DNA of 64,000 nt, taken from positions 1 to 64,000 of the forward strand of contig JAIRVP010000065.1 in the NCBI GenBank assembly GCA_031253835.1, in the 5' to 3' direction. The position numbers and the translations under genes were made by a program. The notes under the pieces are model-generated. The model ran no database searches. It had not been told where the DNA came from and saw only the letters and a program-made list of their open reading frames with translations. Of this stretch, positions 51,148-60,597 are shown piece by piece. The stretch is from Burkholderia sp. GTDB taxonomy: Bacteria; Pseudomonadota; Gammaproteobacteria; Burkholderiales; Burkholderiaceae. Positions within the stretch are counted from its first letter, which is position 1; each line of letters starts with the position of its first letter.

Positions 51148-52893
51148 ATGATTCGCCATTTCGCCTCCCTGACCGGCAGCGCGCGCGCCTGCGCGCGCAT
51201 TTCGGCAACACGATCCCCCTCGTCCATCGCACGGCTGTCCGCGCTCGCGCTTTCGATCGCCGCGTGCGCGCCCGGTTACAGCCAGGCGGGCGACCTCACG
51301 ATGGACCAGCTGGCCCTCAATGCCGGCACCGGCGGCGCGCCAAGCGCAGCGGGCGCAGGCTCGATCGCCATCGGCCCCGGCGCGAACGCACAAGGCGAGA
51401 CCGGCAACGACTACTCGGCCATCGCGATCGGCGCGGGATCCGCTGCCGAGGGGCGGGCCACGGTTACGGTCGGCGAACGGGCGAAGGCTGACGGCGACCG
51501 CTCGAGCGCCTTCGGTACATCCTCGAGCGTCACGGCCAGCCGCGGGCTCGCGCTGGGCGCGGACGCGACGGTCACCGCGCACGGCGCGGTCGCGCTGGGC
51601 CAGGGTAGCGTCGCCGACCGCACGAATACCGTGTCGGTCGGCTCCGCGACCAGCCAGCGCCAGCTCGTCAATCTCCTGGCCGGCACGCGCGACACCGACG
51701 CCACCAACCTGTCGCAGCTCAAGCCGGTCGTCGCTGCGCTGGGCGGCGGCGCCACCGTCAACCAGGACGGGACCGTCAGCGGCCCGAGCTACGAGATCGA
51801 CGGCCGGACCTTCACCACGGTCGGCGGCGCGCTGACGAATCTCGATGGCCGCGTCACGACGGTGGCAACCGACGTCAAGGATCTCGGTGCGCGGCTCGAC
51901 AACGGCACGACCGGTCTCGTCCAGCAAGATCCGGCCAGCCTCGCGATCTCGATCGGCGCAAGCAAGGGCGGCTCGTCGGTCAGCCTCGCCGGTGCGAACG
52001 GCACGCGCGTGCTGACCGGCCTGTCGAACGGCACCGGCGACACCGATGCCGTGACGGTCGCTCAGCTCAAGGCAACCGGCCTGATCGATCGCGACGGCAA
52101 GCCGCTCGGCGCGATTGCATACGACGACCTGACGCTCGCCCGTGCGACGCTCGGCGGCCTCGGCGGCACGCTGCTCGACAACGTCAAGGGCGGCGCGATC
52201 GCGGCGGGCAGCCTGCAGGCCGTCAACGGCAGTCAGCTTTTCTCGATGCAGCAGGATTTCCGGAACCGCGTCGACGCGCTCGACACGCGCGTGACGAACA
52301 TCGAGCAGCTCGGTCCCAACACCGCGCCGCCGACCGGCGAGCACGGCAACCAGCTCGCGCAGCTCGGCGACGGTTCGGGCGCGACGGGATCGAATGCGAT
52401 GGCGCTCGGCCAGAATGCGAGCGCATCCGGCAGCGACGGCCTCGCGATCGGCAACAACGCGACCACACCGGGCAACAATTCGGTCGCGCTCGGCAACAAC
52501 GCCGTCGCCGATCGCGACAACACCGTGTCGATCGGCGCACCGGGCCTGGAGCGGCAGATCACCAATGTCGCGGCCGGCACCGCGCCGACCGACGCCGTGA
52601 ACGTGCAACAACTGCGCGACCAGATCGGCAGCGTCCGATCCGACGTCGATCACTACCGGCGCGATGCCAGCGGCGGCATCGCATCCGCCGTCGCGATCGC
52701 GAACCTGCCACAGGCGTCGCTGGCGGGCGAAAGCATGGTCTCGCTCGCGGGCGGCACGTACAGCGGGCAGTCGGCCGTCGCATTCGGCCTGTCCACGGCC
52801 ACGCGCAACGGGCGCTGGATCGTCAAGGCGTCCGGATCGACCAATACGCGCGGCACGGTGGCCGTCGGCGCGGGCGCCGGCTACCGCTGGTAA
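51148..52893 (+). CDS. Trimeric autotransporter adhesin (YadA-like)
   Basis: 581-residue type Vc autotransporter. A signal peptide (about residues 1-46) is followed by YadA-type head repeats with the SxAIGxxA pattern (SIAIGPGANAQG, GLALGADATVTAHG), a first neck (NTVSVGSATSQRQLVNLLAG), a stalk, a second head (NAMALGQNASASGSDGLAIG, NSVALGNNAVADRDNTVSIG), a second neck and a coiled coil. The last 70 residues form the YadA anchor (GGIASAVAIANLPQA to GAGAGYRW), which trimerises into a beta-barrel and exports the rest. It is small for this class. It stands alone, closed by a terminator. Confidence 0.95.
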   Translation: MIRHFASLTGSARACARISATRSPSSIARLSALALSIAACAPGYSQAGDLTMDQLALNAGTGGAPSAAGAGSIAIGPGANAQGETGNDYSAIAIGAGSAAEGRATVTVGERAKADGDRSSAFGTSSSVTASRGLALGADATVTAHGAVALGQGSVADRTNTVSVGSATSQRQLVNLLAGTRDTDATNLSQLKPVVAALGGGATVNQDGTVSGPSYEIDGRTFTTVGGALTNLDGRVTTVATDVKDLGARLDNGTTGLVQQDPASLAISIGASKGGSSVSLAGANGTRVLTGLSNGTGDTDAVTVAQLKATGLIDRDGKPLGAIAYDDLTLARATLGGLGGTLLDNVKGGAIAAGSLQAVNGSQLFSMQQDFRNRVDALDTRVTNIEQLGPNTAPPTGEHGNQLAQLGDGSGATGSNAMALGQNASASGSDGLAIGNNATTPGNNSVALGNNAVADRDNTVSIGAPGLERQITNVAAGTAPTDAVNVQQLRDQIGSVRSDVDHYRRDASGGIASAVAIANLPQASLAGESMVSLAGGTYSGQSAVAFGLSTATRNGRWIVKASGSTNTRGTVAVGAGAGYRW

Positions 52894-52919
52894 GCGACGC
52901 GGCGGCGCCCCATCACACG

Positions 52920-52961
52920 AAAGAGGCCGGGTTTCGTTCGACACGAAACCCGGCCTCTTTC
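52920..52961. terminator. Bidirectional intrinsic terminator after the autotransporter
   Basis: AAGAGGCCGGGTTTCG pairs with CGAAACCCGGCCTCTT across a 7-nt loop, with A and T runs on either side. It serves the autotransporter and the convergent tau operon. Confidence 0.9.
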
Positions 52962-53002
52962 CGTTGGCGGCACGGTCGATCGACCGCCGTGCGGCACCCT
53001 GC

Positions 53003-53893
53003 CTATCCGCGCCCCTTCCACGGCACGATCCGCCGCTCGACCCACCGCATCGCGAGATCGAACAGCCACGCGATCGCGCCGATAATCAGGATCCCCATCA
53101 CGACGATGTCCGTGCGCAGGAAGCTCGATGCGTTGAGCACCATCTGCCCGAGCCCGGCCGTCGCGGCGACCATCTCGGCCGCGACGAGCGTCGTCCAGCC
53201 GAACCCGATCGCGATCCGCAGCCCCGTGAGGATCTCCGGCAGCGCGGCCGGCAGCACCACGTGGCGCACGATCTGCGCGAAGCTGCCGCCGAGCGAGTAC
53301 GCGGCGTTGATCTGCTCGACCGTCGCCGCGCGCACGCCGGCGCGGGCGGCCATCGCGATCGGCGCGAAGCACGCGAGGAAGATCACGACGAGCTTCGCCG
53401 TTTCGTCGATGCCGAACCAGATCACGACGAGCGGCAGGTACGCGAGCGGCGGCAGCGGCCGGTAGAACTCCAGCAGCGGATCGAGCACGCCGCGCGCGAC
53501 GCGGCTCACGCCCATCAGGATGCCGGCCGGCACGCCGATCGCGGTCGCCAGCAGGAAGGCGCCGAACACGCGCGCCGCACTCCACAGCAAATGCTCGGAC
53601 AGCGGCAGCCCGCCCTGGATCCGGCCGTGCCACGCATCGACGAACGCCGCCCACACGGCTTCCGGTGCGGGCAGGAACAGCGGCGGCAGCCATTGCCGGT
53701 GCGTCGCGACCCACCACAGCACGGCCAGCGCCGCGACCGTCGCCGCGCTCAGCCATGCAGTCTTCCCTTCCCCCGGCAGCCGGTAACGGCGCGACGACGG
53801 CGCACGACGCGCCTCCGACCGAGGCTGCGTACGATCGCCCTGTTCGAAACCTGCGGCCGCGCGATCGGCCGTCCACGAATCCTGCGTGCTCAT
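53003..53893 (-). CDS. tauC: Taurine/sulfonate ABC transporter permease
   Basis: 296-residue inner membrane permease of the TauC/SsuC class with six predicted helices after a charged N-terminus of about 45 residues. The binding-protein-dependent transport signature is seen around HVVLPAALPEILTGLRIAIG (the EAA loop that contacts TauB) and the domain ends WVERRIVPWKGRG. ATG 53893 gives the usual length plus a hydrophilic N-terminal tail. It follows tauB by 71 bp; the order is tauA-tauB-tauC. Confidence 0.93.
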   Translation of the reverse strand: MSTQDSWTADRAAAGFEQGDRTQPRSEARRAPSSRRYRLPGEGKTAWLSAATVAALAVLWWVATHRQWLPPLFLPAPEAVWAAFVDAWHGRIQGGLPLSEHLLWSAARVFGAFLLATAIGVPAGILMGVSRVARGVLDPLLEFYRPLPPLAYLPLVVIWFGIDETAKLVVIFLACFAPIAMAARAGVRAATVEQINAAYSLGGSFAQIVRHVVLPAALPEILTGLRIAIGFGWTTLVAAEMVAATAGLGQMVLNASSFLRTDIVVMGILIIGAIAWLFDLAMRWVERRIVPWKGRG

Positions 53894-53964
53894 GCTGTCC
53901 TGCCTGTGCAAAGTACTGTTCCGGCCGCGCCCGACGGCCACGCCGTGTCGCGCGAGTTCGCTCG

Positions 53965-54762
53965 TCACGCGGGCTCCGCAACCGCCTCGTCGCGATGCAG
54001 GTACGCGATCAGCCGCTCGCGCCACGCGATGAAGTCCGGTGACGATTTCACCGCACGCGCATCGCGCGATTCGACATAGCGGCGCGCGAACGGCAGCTCG
54101 AACGTTTCCGCGATGCGACCGGGGCCCGGCGTCATCACGACGAGACGCGTCGCGAGGAACAACGCCTCCTCGACGTCGTGCGTGATGAAGAACACCGTCT
54201 TGCCGGTGCGCGCCCACACGTCGAGCACGAGCGCCTGCATCGTGCCGCGCGTCATCGCGTCGAGCGCGCCCATCGGCTCGTCCATCAGCAGCACGCGCGG
54301 ATCGCTCGCCAGCGCACGCGCGATGCCGACACGCTGCTGCATCCCGCCCGACAGTTCGTACACGCGCGCATGCGCATGGTTGTCGAGCCCGACGAGCGCG
54401 AGCATCTGCCGCGCCCGCGCGTCGCGCGCGGCCTTCGACACGCGAGCGAAGCGCAACCCGAGCGCGACGTTGTCGAGCACGTCGAGCCACGGCAGCAGCG
54501 CATATTTCTGGAACACGACGCCGCGATCGGCGCCGGGGCCCGTGACCGGCACGCCGTCGACGCGCACGTCGCCCGTCGTCGGCGCGACGAAGCCGGCCAT
54601 GCAGTTCAGGAGCGTCGTCTTTCCGCACCCGGACGCGCCGAGCGCGACGACGAATTCACCGGCATCGATGCGCAGGTCGACGCGCGCGAGCGCCTGCGTC
54701 GTCGGCCTGCCGCGCTCGCCCGGATAGGCCACCGATACCTGTCGGACTTCCAGCGTGCTCAT
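53965..54762 (-). CDS. tauB: Taurine/sulfonate ABC transporter ATP-binding protein
   Basis: 265-residue ATPase. Walker A is GASGCGKTTLL, the Q-loop lies in GVVFQKYALLPWLDVLDNVA, the ABC signature is ELSGGMQQRVGIARAL and Walker B is VLLMDEPMGALDAMTR with the switch His in FFITHDVEEALFLATR. KYALLPWL and the C-terminal tail are typical of TauB/SsuB. It lies 28 bp after tauA. Confidence 0.95.
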   Translation of the reverse strand: MSTLEVRQVSVAYPGERGRPTTQALARVDLRIDAGEFVVALGASGCGKTTLLNCMAGFVAPTTGDVRVDGVPVTGPGADRGVVFQKYALLPWLDVLDNVALGLRFARVSKAARDARARQMLALVGLDNHAHARVYELSGGMQQRVGIARALASDPRVLLMDEPMGALDAMTRGTMQALVLDVWARTGKTVFFITHDVEEALFLATRLVVMTPGPGRIAETFELPFARRYVESRDARAVKSSPDFIAWRERLIAYLHRDEAVAEPA

Positions 54763-54790
54763 GCTCGGGACTCCGCGATGATCGCCGCGC

Positions 54791-55807
54791 TCAGCGCGCG
54801 GCCTTCTGCACGAACTGCGGATCGACGCCGGCCGAATAGTCGGACAGCACCGTCTGGATCGTGCCCTGCGATTTGAGGAACGTGGCCGTGGCCGCGAGCG
54901 ACTTCGCGGCGCCCGATTGCGCGCCGCCGCCGAGCCACGTCGGCGATGCCTGCTCGGCTGCGGTCGGGAATGCGTAGAGCGCGAGGCTGGCCGGCACGTC
55001 CTGCGCGTTCGCGCCCGACACCTTCGCCACCGCGGCGACCTGCGGCGAGCCGACCTTCCATGACGCCGCATGCGCGCGGTAGTCGGCATCGGCAGCTGCC
55101 AGCACCTTCACGAAGCGCGTGACGAACTCGGGGTTCTCGCGCGCGAACTTGCGGCTCACGACGAAGCCGTCGAAAGTCGCCTTGCCACTTTCTTTCGCAA
55201 CCTGGCCCGACGTCGTCAGCACGGAGCCCGACTGCTTGACCTTCGCGAGCACCGGATCCCAGATGTAGGTCGCGTCGATGTCGCCGCGCGCCCACGCCGC
55301 CGCGACTTCGGGCGGACGCAGGTTCACGATCTTCACGTCGTTCGGATTGACGCCCGCGGCCTGCAGCGCGACGAGCGTATGGAAGTGCGACGTCGACACG
55401 AACGGCACGCCGATCTTCCTGCCCTTCAGCGCTGCGACGTTCGTGACGCCCGAGCCGTTGCGCGCGACGAGCGCCTCGGCGTCGTTGATGTTGTCGAGCA
55501 CCCAGAACAGCGAGATGTCGAGCCCCTGCGACAGGCCGGCCGCGATCGGGCTCGACCCGGCTTCGCCGAGCTGCACCGAGCCCGACGCGAGCGCGCGGAT
55601 CACGTCGGCGCCGCTGTCGAGCTTGCGGAACGTGACCTTGTAGCCGGTCGCCTTTTCGACTTCACCGCTCGCCTGCGCGTAACGCCACGGCACGACCATG
55701 TCCTGGTACGCGATCACGACTTCGCGCGATTCGGCGTGTGCCGCGCCGAGCGCGGCAAAGGCGGTCAGCGCGACGACGGCGCGGCGGACGAAGCTGAAAC
55801 GGGACAT
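54791..55807 (-). CDS. tauA: Taurine/sulfonate ABC transporter substrate-binding protein
   Basis: 338-residue periplasmic binding protein with signal peptide MSRFSFVRRAVVALTAFAAL cleaved near AHA-ES. The mature part has VVIAYQDMVVPWRYAQASGE, LASGSVQLGEAGSSPIAAGL and DIDATYIWDPVLAKVKQSGS, as in TauA. It heads tauA-tauB-tauC. TauD, the taurine dioxygenase, is not in the window; specificity for taurine over other sulfonates is inferred from similarity. Expression is usually raised by sulfate limitation. Confidence 0.92.
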   Translation of the reverse strand: MSRFSFVRRAVVALTAFAALGAAHAESREVVIAYQDMVVPWRYAQASGEVEKATGYKVTFRKLDSGADVIRALASGSVQLGEAGSSPIAAGLSQGLDISLFWVLDNINDAEALVARNGSGVTNVAALKGRKIGVPFVSTSHFHTLVALQAAGVNPNDVKIVNLRPPEVAAAWARGDIDATYIWDPVLAKVKQSGSVLTTSGQVAKESGKATFDGFVVSRKFARENPEFVTRFVKVLAAADADYRAHAASWKVGSPQVAAVAKVSGANAQDVPASLALYAFPTAAEQASPTWLGGGAQSGAAKSLAATATFLKSQGTIQTVLSDYSAGVDPQFVQKAAR

Positions 55808-55995
55808 GCGGCTCTCCTTCGAATGCGGGCATTGCTGCGGGAGAGCCGACTTTACGGGCTTTGCGCGCGGCGGGAGCGAACTTATCCTGCGAAGCTATCG
55901 ATGCCGTTTCAGCTTTGCTTTCCACGTTCGACCGGATCGCGCGTCCGGTCGGGTGGCAATTGCCGTGCGGCAGCGCGGATGGCCGCAGCAGCAAC

Positions 55996-56024
55996 AAAAA
56001 AGCCCGCATCGCTGCGGGCTTTTC
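55996..56024 (-). terminator. Intrinsic terminator of lipB-lipA
   Basis: AAGCCCGCA and TGCGGGCTT form a 9-bp stem with a 4-nt loop; a T-run follows on the minus strand. It lies about 33 bp after the lipA stop. Confidence 0.9.
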
Positions 56025-56056
56025 GACTGCGTGAGACAGCAGCGGGATCGCGACGC

Positions 56057-57049
56057 TCAGACCACGCCGGCCCCGTGCGCCTGCAGATCGGCGTGATAGC
56101 TCGAACGCACCATCGCACCGACGGCCGCGTGCGTGAAGCCCATCTTGTACGCCTCTTCCTCGTACATCTTGAACGTATCCGGATGCACGTACGCACGCAC
56201 CGGCAGGTGGTGCTCGGACGGCTGCAGGTACTGGCCGATCGTCAGCATGTCGACGTCGTGCGCGCGCAGGTCGCGCATCACCTGCAGGATTTCCTCTTCG
56301 GTCTCGCCGAGGCCGACCATCAGGCCCGACTTCGTCGCGACGTCCGGATGCTGCGCCTTGAAGTCCTTCAGCAGCTTCAGCGAGTGCGCGTAGTCCGAAC
56401 CCGGGCGCGCTTCCTTGTACAGGCGCGGCACCGTTTCGAGGTTGTGGTTCATCACGTCGGGCGGCGCGGCGTTCAGGATCGAGATCGCGCGGTCGAGACG
56501 GCCGCGGAAGTCCGGCGTCAGGATCTCGATGCGCGTTTCCGGCGACTGCTCGCGCACTTCACGGATGCACTCGACGAAGTGGGCGGCGCCACCGTCGCGG
56601 AGGTCGTCGCGGTCGACGCTCGTGATCACCACGTACTTGAGCTTCAGCGCGGCGATCGTGCGCGCGAGGTTCTTCGGCTCATCCGCGTCGAGCGGATCGG
56701 GGCGGCCGTGGCCGACGTCGCAGAACGGGCAGCGGCGCGTGCACTTGTCGCCCATGATCATGAACGTCGCGGTGCCCTTGCCGAAGCATTCGCCGATGTT
56801 CGGGCAGCTCGCTTCCTCGCACACGGTGTGCAGGTTGTGCTCGCGCAGGATCGTCTTGATCTCGTTGAAGCGCGAGCTGCCGGTGGCCGCCTTCACGCGG
56901 ATCCACTCGGGCTTCTTCAGCCGCTCGATCGGAATGACCTTGATCGGGATGCGCGCCGTCTTCGCCTGCGCCTTCTGCTTGGCGGTCGGATCGTACGCAG
57001 CGGTGGCGGCCGAATCGGCCGGTGCGGGAGAAGCGGTAACGTCAGTCAT
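56057..57049 (-). CDS. lipA: Lipoyl synthase
   Basis: 330-residue radical SAM enzyme that inserts two sulfur atoms into protein-bound octanoyl groups. The auxiliary cluster motif is CEEASCPNIGECF and the radical SAM CX3CX2C is RRCPFCDVG preceded by CTR. VMNHNLETVPRLYKEARPGS and VKSGLMVGLGETEEEI-like segments (here TKSGLMVGLGETEEEILQVM) are diagnostic. Its start overlaps the end of lipB by 8 bp, so translation is coupled. Confidence 0.98.
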   Translation of the reverse strand: MTDVTASPAPADSAATAAYDPTAKQKAQAKTARIPIKVIPIERLKKPEWIRVKAATGSSRFNEIKTILREHNLHTVCEEASCPNIGECFGKGTATFMIMGDKCTRRCPFCDVGHGRPDPLDADEPKNLARTIAALKLKYVVITSVDRDDLRDGGAAHFVECIREVREQSPETRIEILTPDFRGRLDRAISILNAAPPDVMNHNLETVPRLYKEARPGSDYAHSLKLLKDFKAQHPDVATKSGLMVGLGETEEEILQVMRDLRAHDVDMLTIGQYLQPSEHHLPVRAYVHPDTFKMYEEEAYKMGFTHAAVGAMVRSSYHADLQAHGAGVV

Positions 57050-57788
57050 TCGATTGTTCCAGTGCCTGCGGCTTGTCGGCGGCCGCGGATGCGCCGTCGA
57101 GGTTGGCGATCAGACGGCGCACCAGCGTGCGGGCGACGTCGTTCCAGTCGGCGGCAACCTCGAGGCTCGCCATGTCGACAGTTTCCAGTCCGGCATAGCC
57201 GCACGGGTTGATCGCAAGAAACGGGCGAAGATCCATCTTCACGTTCAGGCTCAGCCCGTGATAGCTGCAGCCGTTGCGGATCTTCAGGCCGAGGGCCGCG
57301 ATCTTCGCGCCCTCGTGCACGCCGGACGCCACGTAGATCCCGGGCGCGCCCGCCTTGCGGACCGAAGCGAGATTATACGCCGCGAGGGTTTCGATCACGG
57401 CCTCCTCGATCTTCGTCACGAGCGTGCGCACCATCAGCTTGCGCCGGCGCAGGTCCAGCAGCAGGTAGACGACGATCTGGCCGGGGCCGTGGTAGGTGAT
57501 TTGTCCGCCGCGGTCGACCTTCACGAGCGGCACGCCGCTGTCGGCCACCAGCAGGTGGGCCGGGTCGCCGGCCTGGCCGAGCGTGTAGACGGGCGGATGC
57601 TCGACCACCCAGATCTCGTCGCCGGTGTCGGCCGTGCGCGTGTCGGTGAACGCGCGCATCGCGTCGAAGCTCGCCTCGTAGGCCTCGAGGCCCCGCCAGC
57701 GCACGGTGACCGGCTGGGCCGGGGAGTCGGCGGGCGAAGCGGAAACGGCGACAGGCGTGGACACGATGGAAACCGGCGAGACGGACAT
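57042..57788 (-). CDS. lipB: Octanoyl-[ACP]:protein octanoyltransferase
   Basis: 248-residue LipB, which moves octanoate from acyl carrier protein to lipoate-dependent enzymes. Signature segments are YTLGQAGDPAHLL, the conserved DRGGQITYHGPGQIVVYLLL and KIAALGLKIRNGCSYHGLSL with the catalytic Cys-Lys area near INPCGYAGLETVDM. The first 25 residues are low complexity. LipB and LipA (8-bp overlap) give a complete lipoate synthesis route. Confidence 0.97.
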   Translation of the reverse strand: MSVSPVSIVSTPVAVSASPADSPAQPVTVRWRGLEAYEASFDAMRAFTDTRTADTGDEIWVVEHPPVYTLGQAGDPAHLLVADSGVPLVKVDRGGQITYHGPGQIVVYLLLDLRRRKLMVRTLVTKIEEAVIETLAAYNLASVRKAGAPGIYVASGVHEGAKIAALGLKIRNGCSYHGLSLNVKMDLRPFLAINPCGYAGLETVDMASLEVAADWNDVARTLVRRLIANLDGASAAADKPQALEQSND

Positions 57789-57871
57789 GGGCGGTAGTTT
57801 ACCGAAAACCCATGGGTCTCGCCGGGCCTGGAAGGGGACGGATTGTCAGTATCCGTCGGATGAAATGAAGG

Positions 57872-58198
57872 TCAGACCGTGCGCCACCCGTCGTGGAGCA
57901 GCGCGGTCACGCGTTCGCGCAGCCGGGCCAGCCCGCCGAGCGCCACGTCCTTCGGCGGCCGCGACACCGAGAACGCGACGCGCGCGCCCTCGCGGCCTTC
58001 CGCGCTGAGCCACAGCCGCTCGCCGCGGCGCAGCTTCAGCGTCTCGCCGTCGACCAGGAAGTAGTCGTCGACGTCGTTGCTGCGCGTCGCCCAGACCGGC
58101 CCGCATTGAACGATCAGCCGCGTGCTGCGTTGCACCTTCATCGGCACGGTTTCGCCCACGGGGATTTCGAACGTGATGCTTGAAGAAATTTCTTGCAT
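57872..58198 (-). CDS. DUF2917 protein
   Basis: 108-residue protein of the DUF2917 family, common in Burkholderia beside LysR genes. It is a probable small cupin-like beta-fold with VQCGPVWATRSNDVDDYFL and LKLRRGERLWLSAEGREGAR, and a short C-terminal Arg/Leu helix. The ATG at 58198 is preferred over an upstream one at 58213. It is divergent from the GcvA-like regulator, with 102 bp between them, and precedes lipB on the same strand by 83 bp. Function is not known. Confidence 0.85.
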   Translation of the reverse strand: MQEISSSITFEIPVGETVPMKVQRSTRLIVQCGPVWATRSNDVDDYFLVDGETLKLRRGERLWLSAEGREGARVAFSVSRPPKDVALGGLARLRERVTALLHDGWRTV

Positions 58199-58300
58199 GA
58201 TCGACTCCGCCAATAAATGCTTCGATGGCTACAATCGTAGTCACTTCAAGGCGTCCGACAAAACGACCAATTTTCACGTCGATGTGAGGAAAATTAGCAA

Positions 58301-59290
58301 ATGGACCTCCGCCAGCTGCCTGCGCTGAACGCGATTCGCGCGTTCGAAGCCGCCGCCCGTCACGAGAATTTCTCGCGCGCCGCCGACGAGCTGTACGTCA
58401 CGCACGGCGCGGTCAGCCACCAGGTTCGCGCCCTCGAGGAGGAGCTCGGCGTGCAGCTGTTCACGCGCAACGGCAAGCGGCTGTGCCTGACCGACGCCGG
58501 CATGCGCTACGCGCAGCAGATCCGCACCGCGCTGATGGTGATCGCCGATGCGACACGCGACGTGCGCGCCAGCGACCGCGACCGGCGGCTCGTGGTGTCG
58601 ATGCTGTCGTCGTTCGCCGCGCGCTTCATCACGCCGCGCATCGGCACGTTCATCGAGCGGCATCCGGAAATCGACGTCGAGCTGCAGTCGACCAACTCGC
58701 TCACCGATTTCGCGCGCGACGACGTCGACCTCGCGATCCGCTTCGGCGGAGGCACCTATCCGGGGCTGCATGTCGAGCCGCTGTTCGAGGAGGTGTTCTT
58801 TCCGGCGTGCGCACCGACGCTGAACGGCGGCAAGCTGCCGCAGACGCCCGCCGATCTCGTGCACTACAACCTGCTGCGCTCGGACGACGAGCTGTGGCGG
58901 CCGTGGTTCGATGCGGCCGGGCTCGACACGCTGACGGAGCCGAAACGGGGGATTCTGTACCAGGATTCATCGAACCTGCTGCTGGCCGCGATCGACGGCC
59001 AGGGCATCGCGCTGGTGCGCCGCTCGCTCGCGGTGCACGACCTGCTCGACGGGCGCATCGTGCGCCTGTTCGACATCGACGGGCAGAGCCCGTGGCACTA
59101 TTTCTTCGTGTGTCCGCCGCCGGTTTTGAACACGCCGCGCGTGCAGGCGTTCAGGACCTGGCTGCTCGAGCAGGTCGTGGAATACAAGCGGATGTGCGAC
59201 GAACTGGACGCGCGGCGCGCGGCGGGGAAATGCCCCGCCGAGTGCGCGCTGGACGGAGGATGGAAAGGGATCAGCAGCCGTTTGCGCTGA
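58301..59290 (+). CDS. GcvA-type LysR transcriptional regulator
   Basis: 329-residue LysR-type regulator of the GcvA group. It begins MDLRQLPALNAIRAFEAAAR with helix-turn-helix FSRAADELYVTHGAVSHQVR, then RNGKRLCLTDAG and a long effector domain. It is divergent from the DUF2917 gene, which is its likely target. In the 102 bp between, CTAC-AATC-GTAG (58229-58240) and TCAC-GTCGAT-GTGA near the start codon are dyads that might be binding sites. GcvA regulates glycine cleavage in E. coli, but this protein's target is unknown. Confidence 0.93.
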   Translation: MDLRQLPALNAIRAFEAAARHENFSRAADELYVTHGAVSHQVRALEEELGVQLFTRNGKRLCLTDAGMRYAQQIRTALMVIADATRDVRASDRDRRLVVSMLSSFAARFITPRIGTFIERHPEIDVELQSTNSLTDFARDDVDLAIRFGGGTYPGLHVEPLFEEVFFPACAPTLNGGKLPQTPADLVHYNLLRSDDELWRPWFDAAGLDTLTEPKRGILYQDSSNLLLAAIDGQGIALVRRSLAVHDLLDGRIVRLFDIDGQSPWHYFFVCPPPVLNTPRVQAFRTWLLEQVVEYKRMCDELDARRAAGKCPAECALDGGWKGISSRLR

Positions 59291-59314
59291 TCCCCTAGCT
59301 ACCGGAACGGGCGC

Positions 59315-59626
59315 TTACAGCACGACCTTGACCATCGGATGGCCGGTCAGTGCGCGGTAGATGTTGTCGAGCTGTTCCTGGCTCGTCGCGCGCACGGTGA
59401 TCGTGAGGCCCGTGTAATTGCCGCCGCTCGACGCGCGCTCCTCGATCTTCTCGACATCGATCTCGTTGTCGTGAACGGCCACGACCTTGAAGATCGTGTC
59501 CTTGAATTCCGGGTGCGCCTTGCCCATGATCTTGATCGGGAAATCGCACGGGAACTCCAGCAGCGACTCCTTCCGGGTATCGATCGCGCCGGTCACCTCG
59601 ATGGTTTTGGTCGGTTCGCTCATCAT
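59315..59626 (-). CDS. YbeD/DUF493 family protein
   Basis: 103-residue protein of the DUF493 family. It has LLEFPCDFPIKIMGKAHPEF, typical of YbeD, and an ACT-like fold is expected. YbeD lies between dacA and lipB in E. coli, and here it follows dacA and a transaminase gene while lipB is beyond an inserted regulator pair. Its start (two ATGs, 59626 and 59623) overlaps the stop of the transaminase gene by 4 bp, so translation is coupled. The function is not settled. Confidence 0.93.
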   Translation of the reverse strand: MMSEPTKTIEVTGAIDTRKESLLEFPCDFPIKIMGKAHPEFKDTIFKVVAVHDNEIDVEKIEERASSGGNYTGLTITVRATSQEQLDNIYRALTGHPMVKVVL

Positions 59627-60549
59627 TTTCTCCGGGTTAGGTCAAACTGTTCAAACTCGCGTGCCTTCGCACGCTGGTACGCGTCATACAACGCCGCGAA
59701 CACGGGGCCCGGCTTGCCGCCCTGGACGGGCAGGTCGTCGAGCGACGTGACAGGCAGCACTTCCTTCGTGGCCGACGTGATCATGATCTCGTCGGCCGCG
59801 CGCAACTCCACTTCGCTGATCTCGCGCGCGACGAACGGGATCTTGCATTCGTCGGCCAGTTCCTCGATCAGCGCGTAGCGGATCCCTTCGAGGATCTTGT
59901 TGCTGCGCGGCGGCGCGAGCAGCTCGCCGTTCTTCACGATCCACACGTTCGACGACGACCCTTCGGTCAGGTAGCCGTCGCGCAGCTGCAGCGTCTCGAA
60001 CGCGTCGTGTTCCGCCGCATGCTGCGCCATCAGCACGTTGCCGAGCAGCGAGATCGACTTGATGTCGCAATGCAGCCAACGGCGATCCTCGGCCGTCACG
60101 CAGCGCACCCCCTTCGCGCGCTCTTCTTCCGACGGCAGGCGCAGCGGGCTCGCCATCGCGAACACCGTCGGCACCGCGTTCGCCGGGAACGCGTGGCCGC
60201 GCTTCGCGACGCCGCGCGTCACCTGCAGGTAGACGAGCGCGTTGCCGTCGCCGAGGCCTTCCGCGTTGGCCTCGACCACGCGCTCGATCAGCGCGCGCCA
60301 GCCGGCCGCGTCGTGCGGATTGTCGATGCCGATCTTCTTCAGGCTGCGCGCAAGCCGCTCCAGATGCGGGTCGATCCGGAACGGCACGTGCGCGCCGTCG
60401 TGTGCATAAACGGGGACGACTTCATACACGCCGTCGCCGAAGATGAACCCGCGGTCGAGCACCGGGACACGGGCTTCGGACAGCGGCACCAGTTCCTCCT
60501 GCGCCGAGACGCTGAGGTAGACGATCGGTTCGAATTCGGCTTGGCTCAT
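59623..60549 (-). CDS. D-amino acid transaminase (class IV aminotransferase)
   Basis: 308-residue PLP enzyme of fold type IV, related to D-alanine transaminase and branched-chain transaminase. The N-terminal motif VPVLDRGFIFGDGVYEVVPV, the PLP Lys in CDIKSISLLGNVLMAQHA and the cofactor loop LTEGSSSNVWIVKNGELLAP are present. D-Ala transaminase is the likely type because it sits between dacA and ybeD, where D-alanine metabolism makes sense, but branched-chain activity cannot be excluded. It lies 48 bp after dacA and overlaps ybeD. Confidence 0.92.
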   Translation of the reverse strand: MSQAEFEPIVYLSVSAQEELVPLSEARVPVLDRGFIFGDGVYEVVPVYAHDGAHVPFRIDPHLERLARSLKKIGIDNPHDAAGWRALIERVVEANAEGLGDGNALVYLQVTRGVAKRGHAFPANAVPTVFAMASPLRLPSEEERAKGVRCVTAEDRRWLHCDIKSISLLGNVLMAQHAAEHDAFETLQLRDGYLTEGSSSNVWIVKNGELLAPPRSNKILEGIRYALIEELADECKIPFVAREISEVELRAADEIMITSATKEVLPVTSLDDLPVQGGKPGPVFAALYDAYQRAKAREFEQFDLTRRK

Positions 60550-60597
60550 AGCAATGACAGATGGGGATGAAGTCGTAAAAACAAAGGCCCGTCGTGC

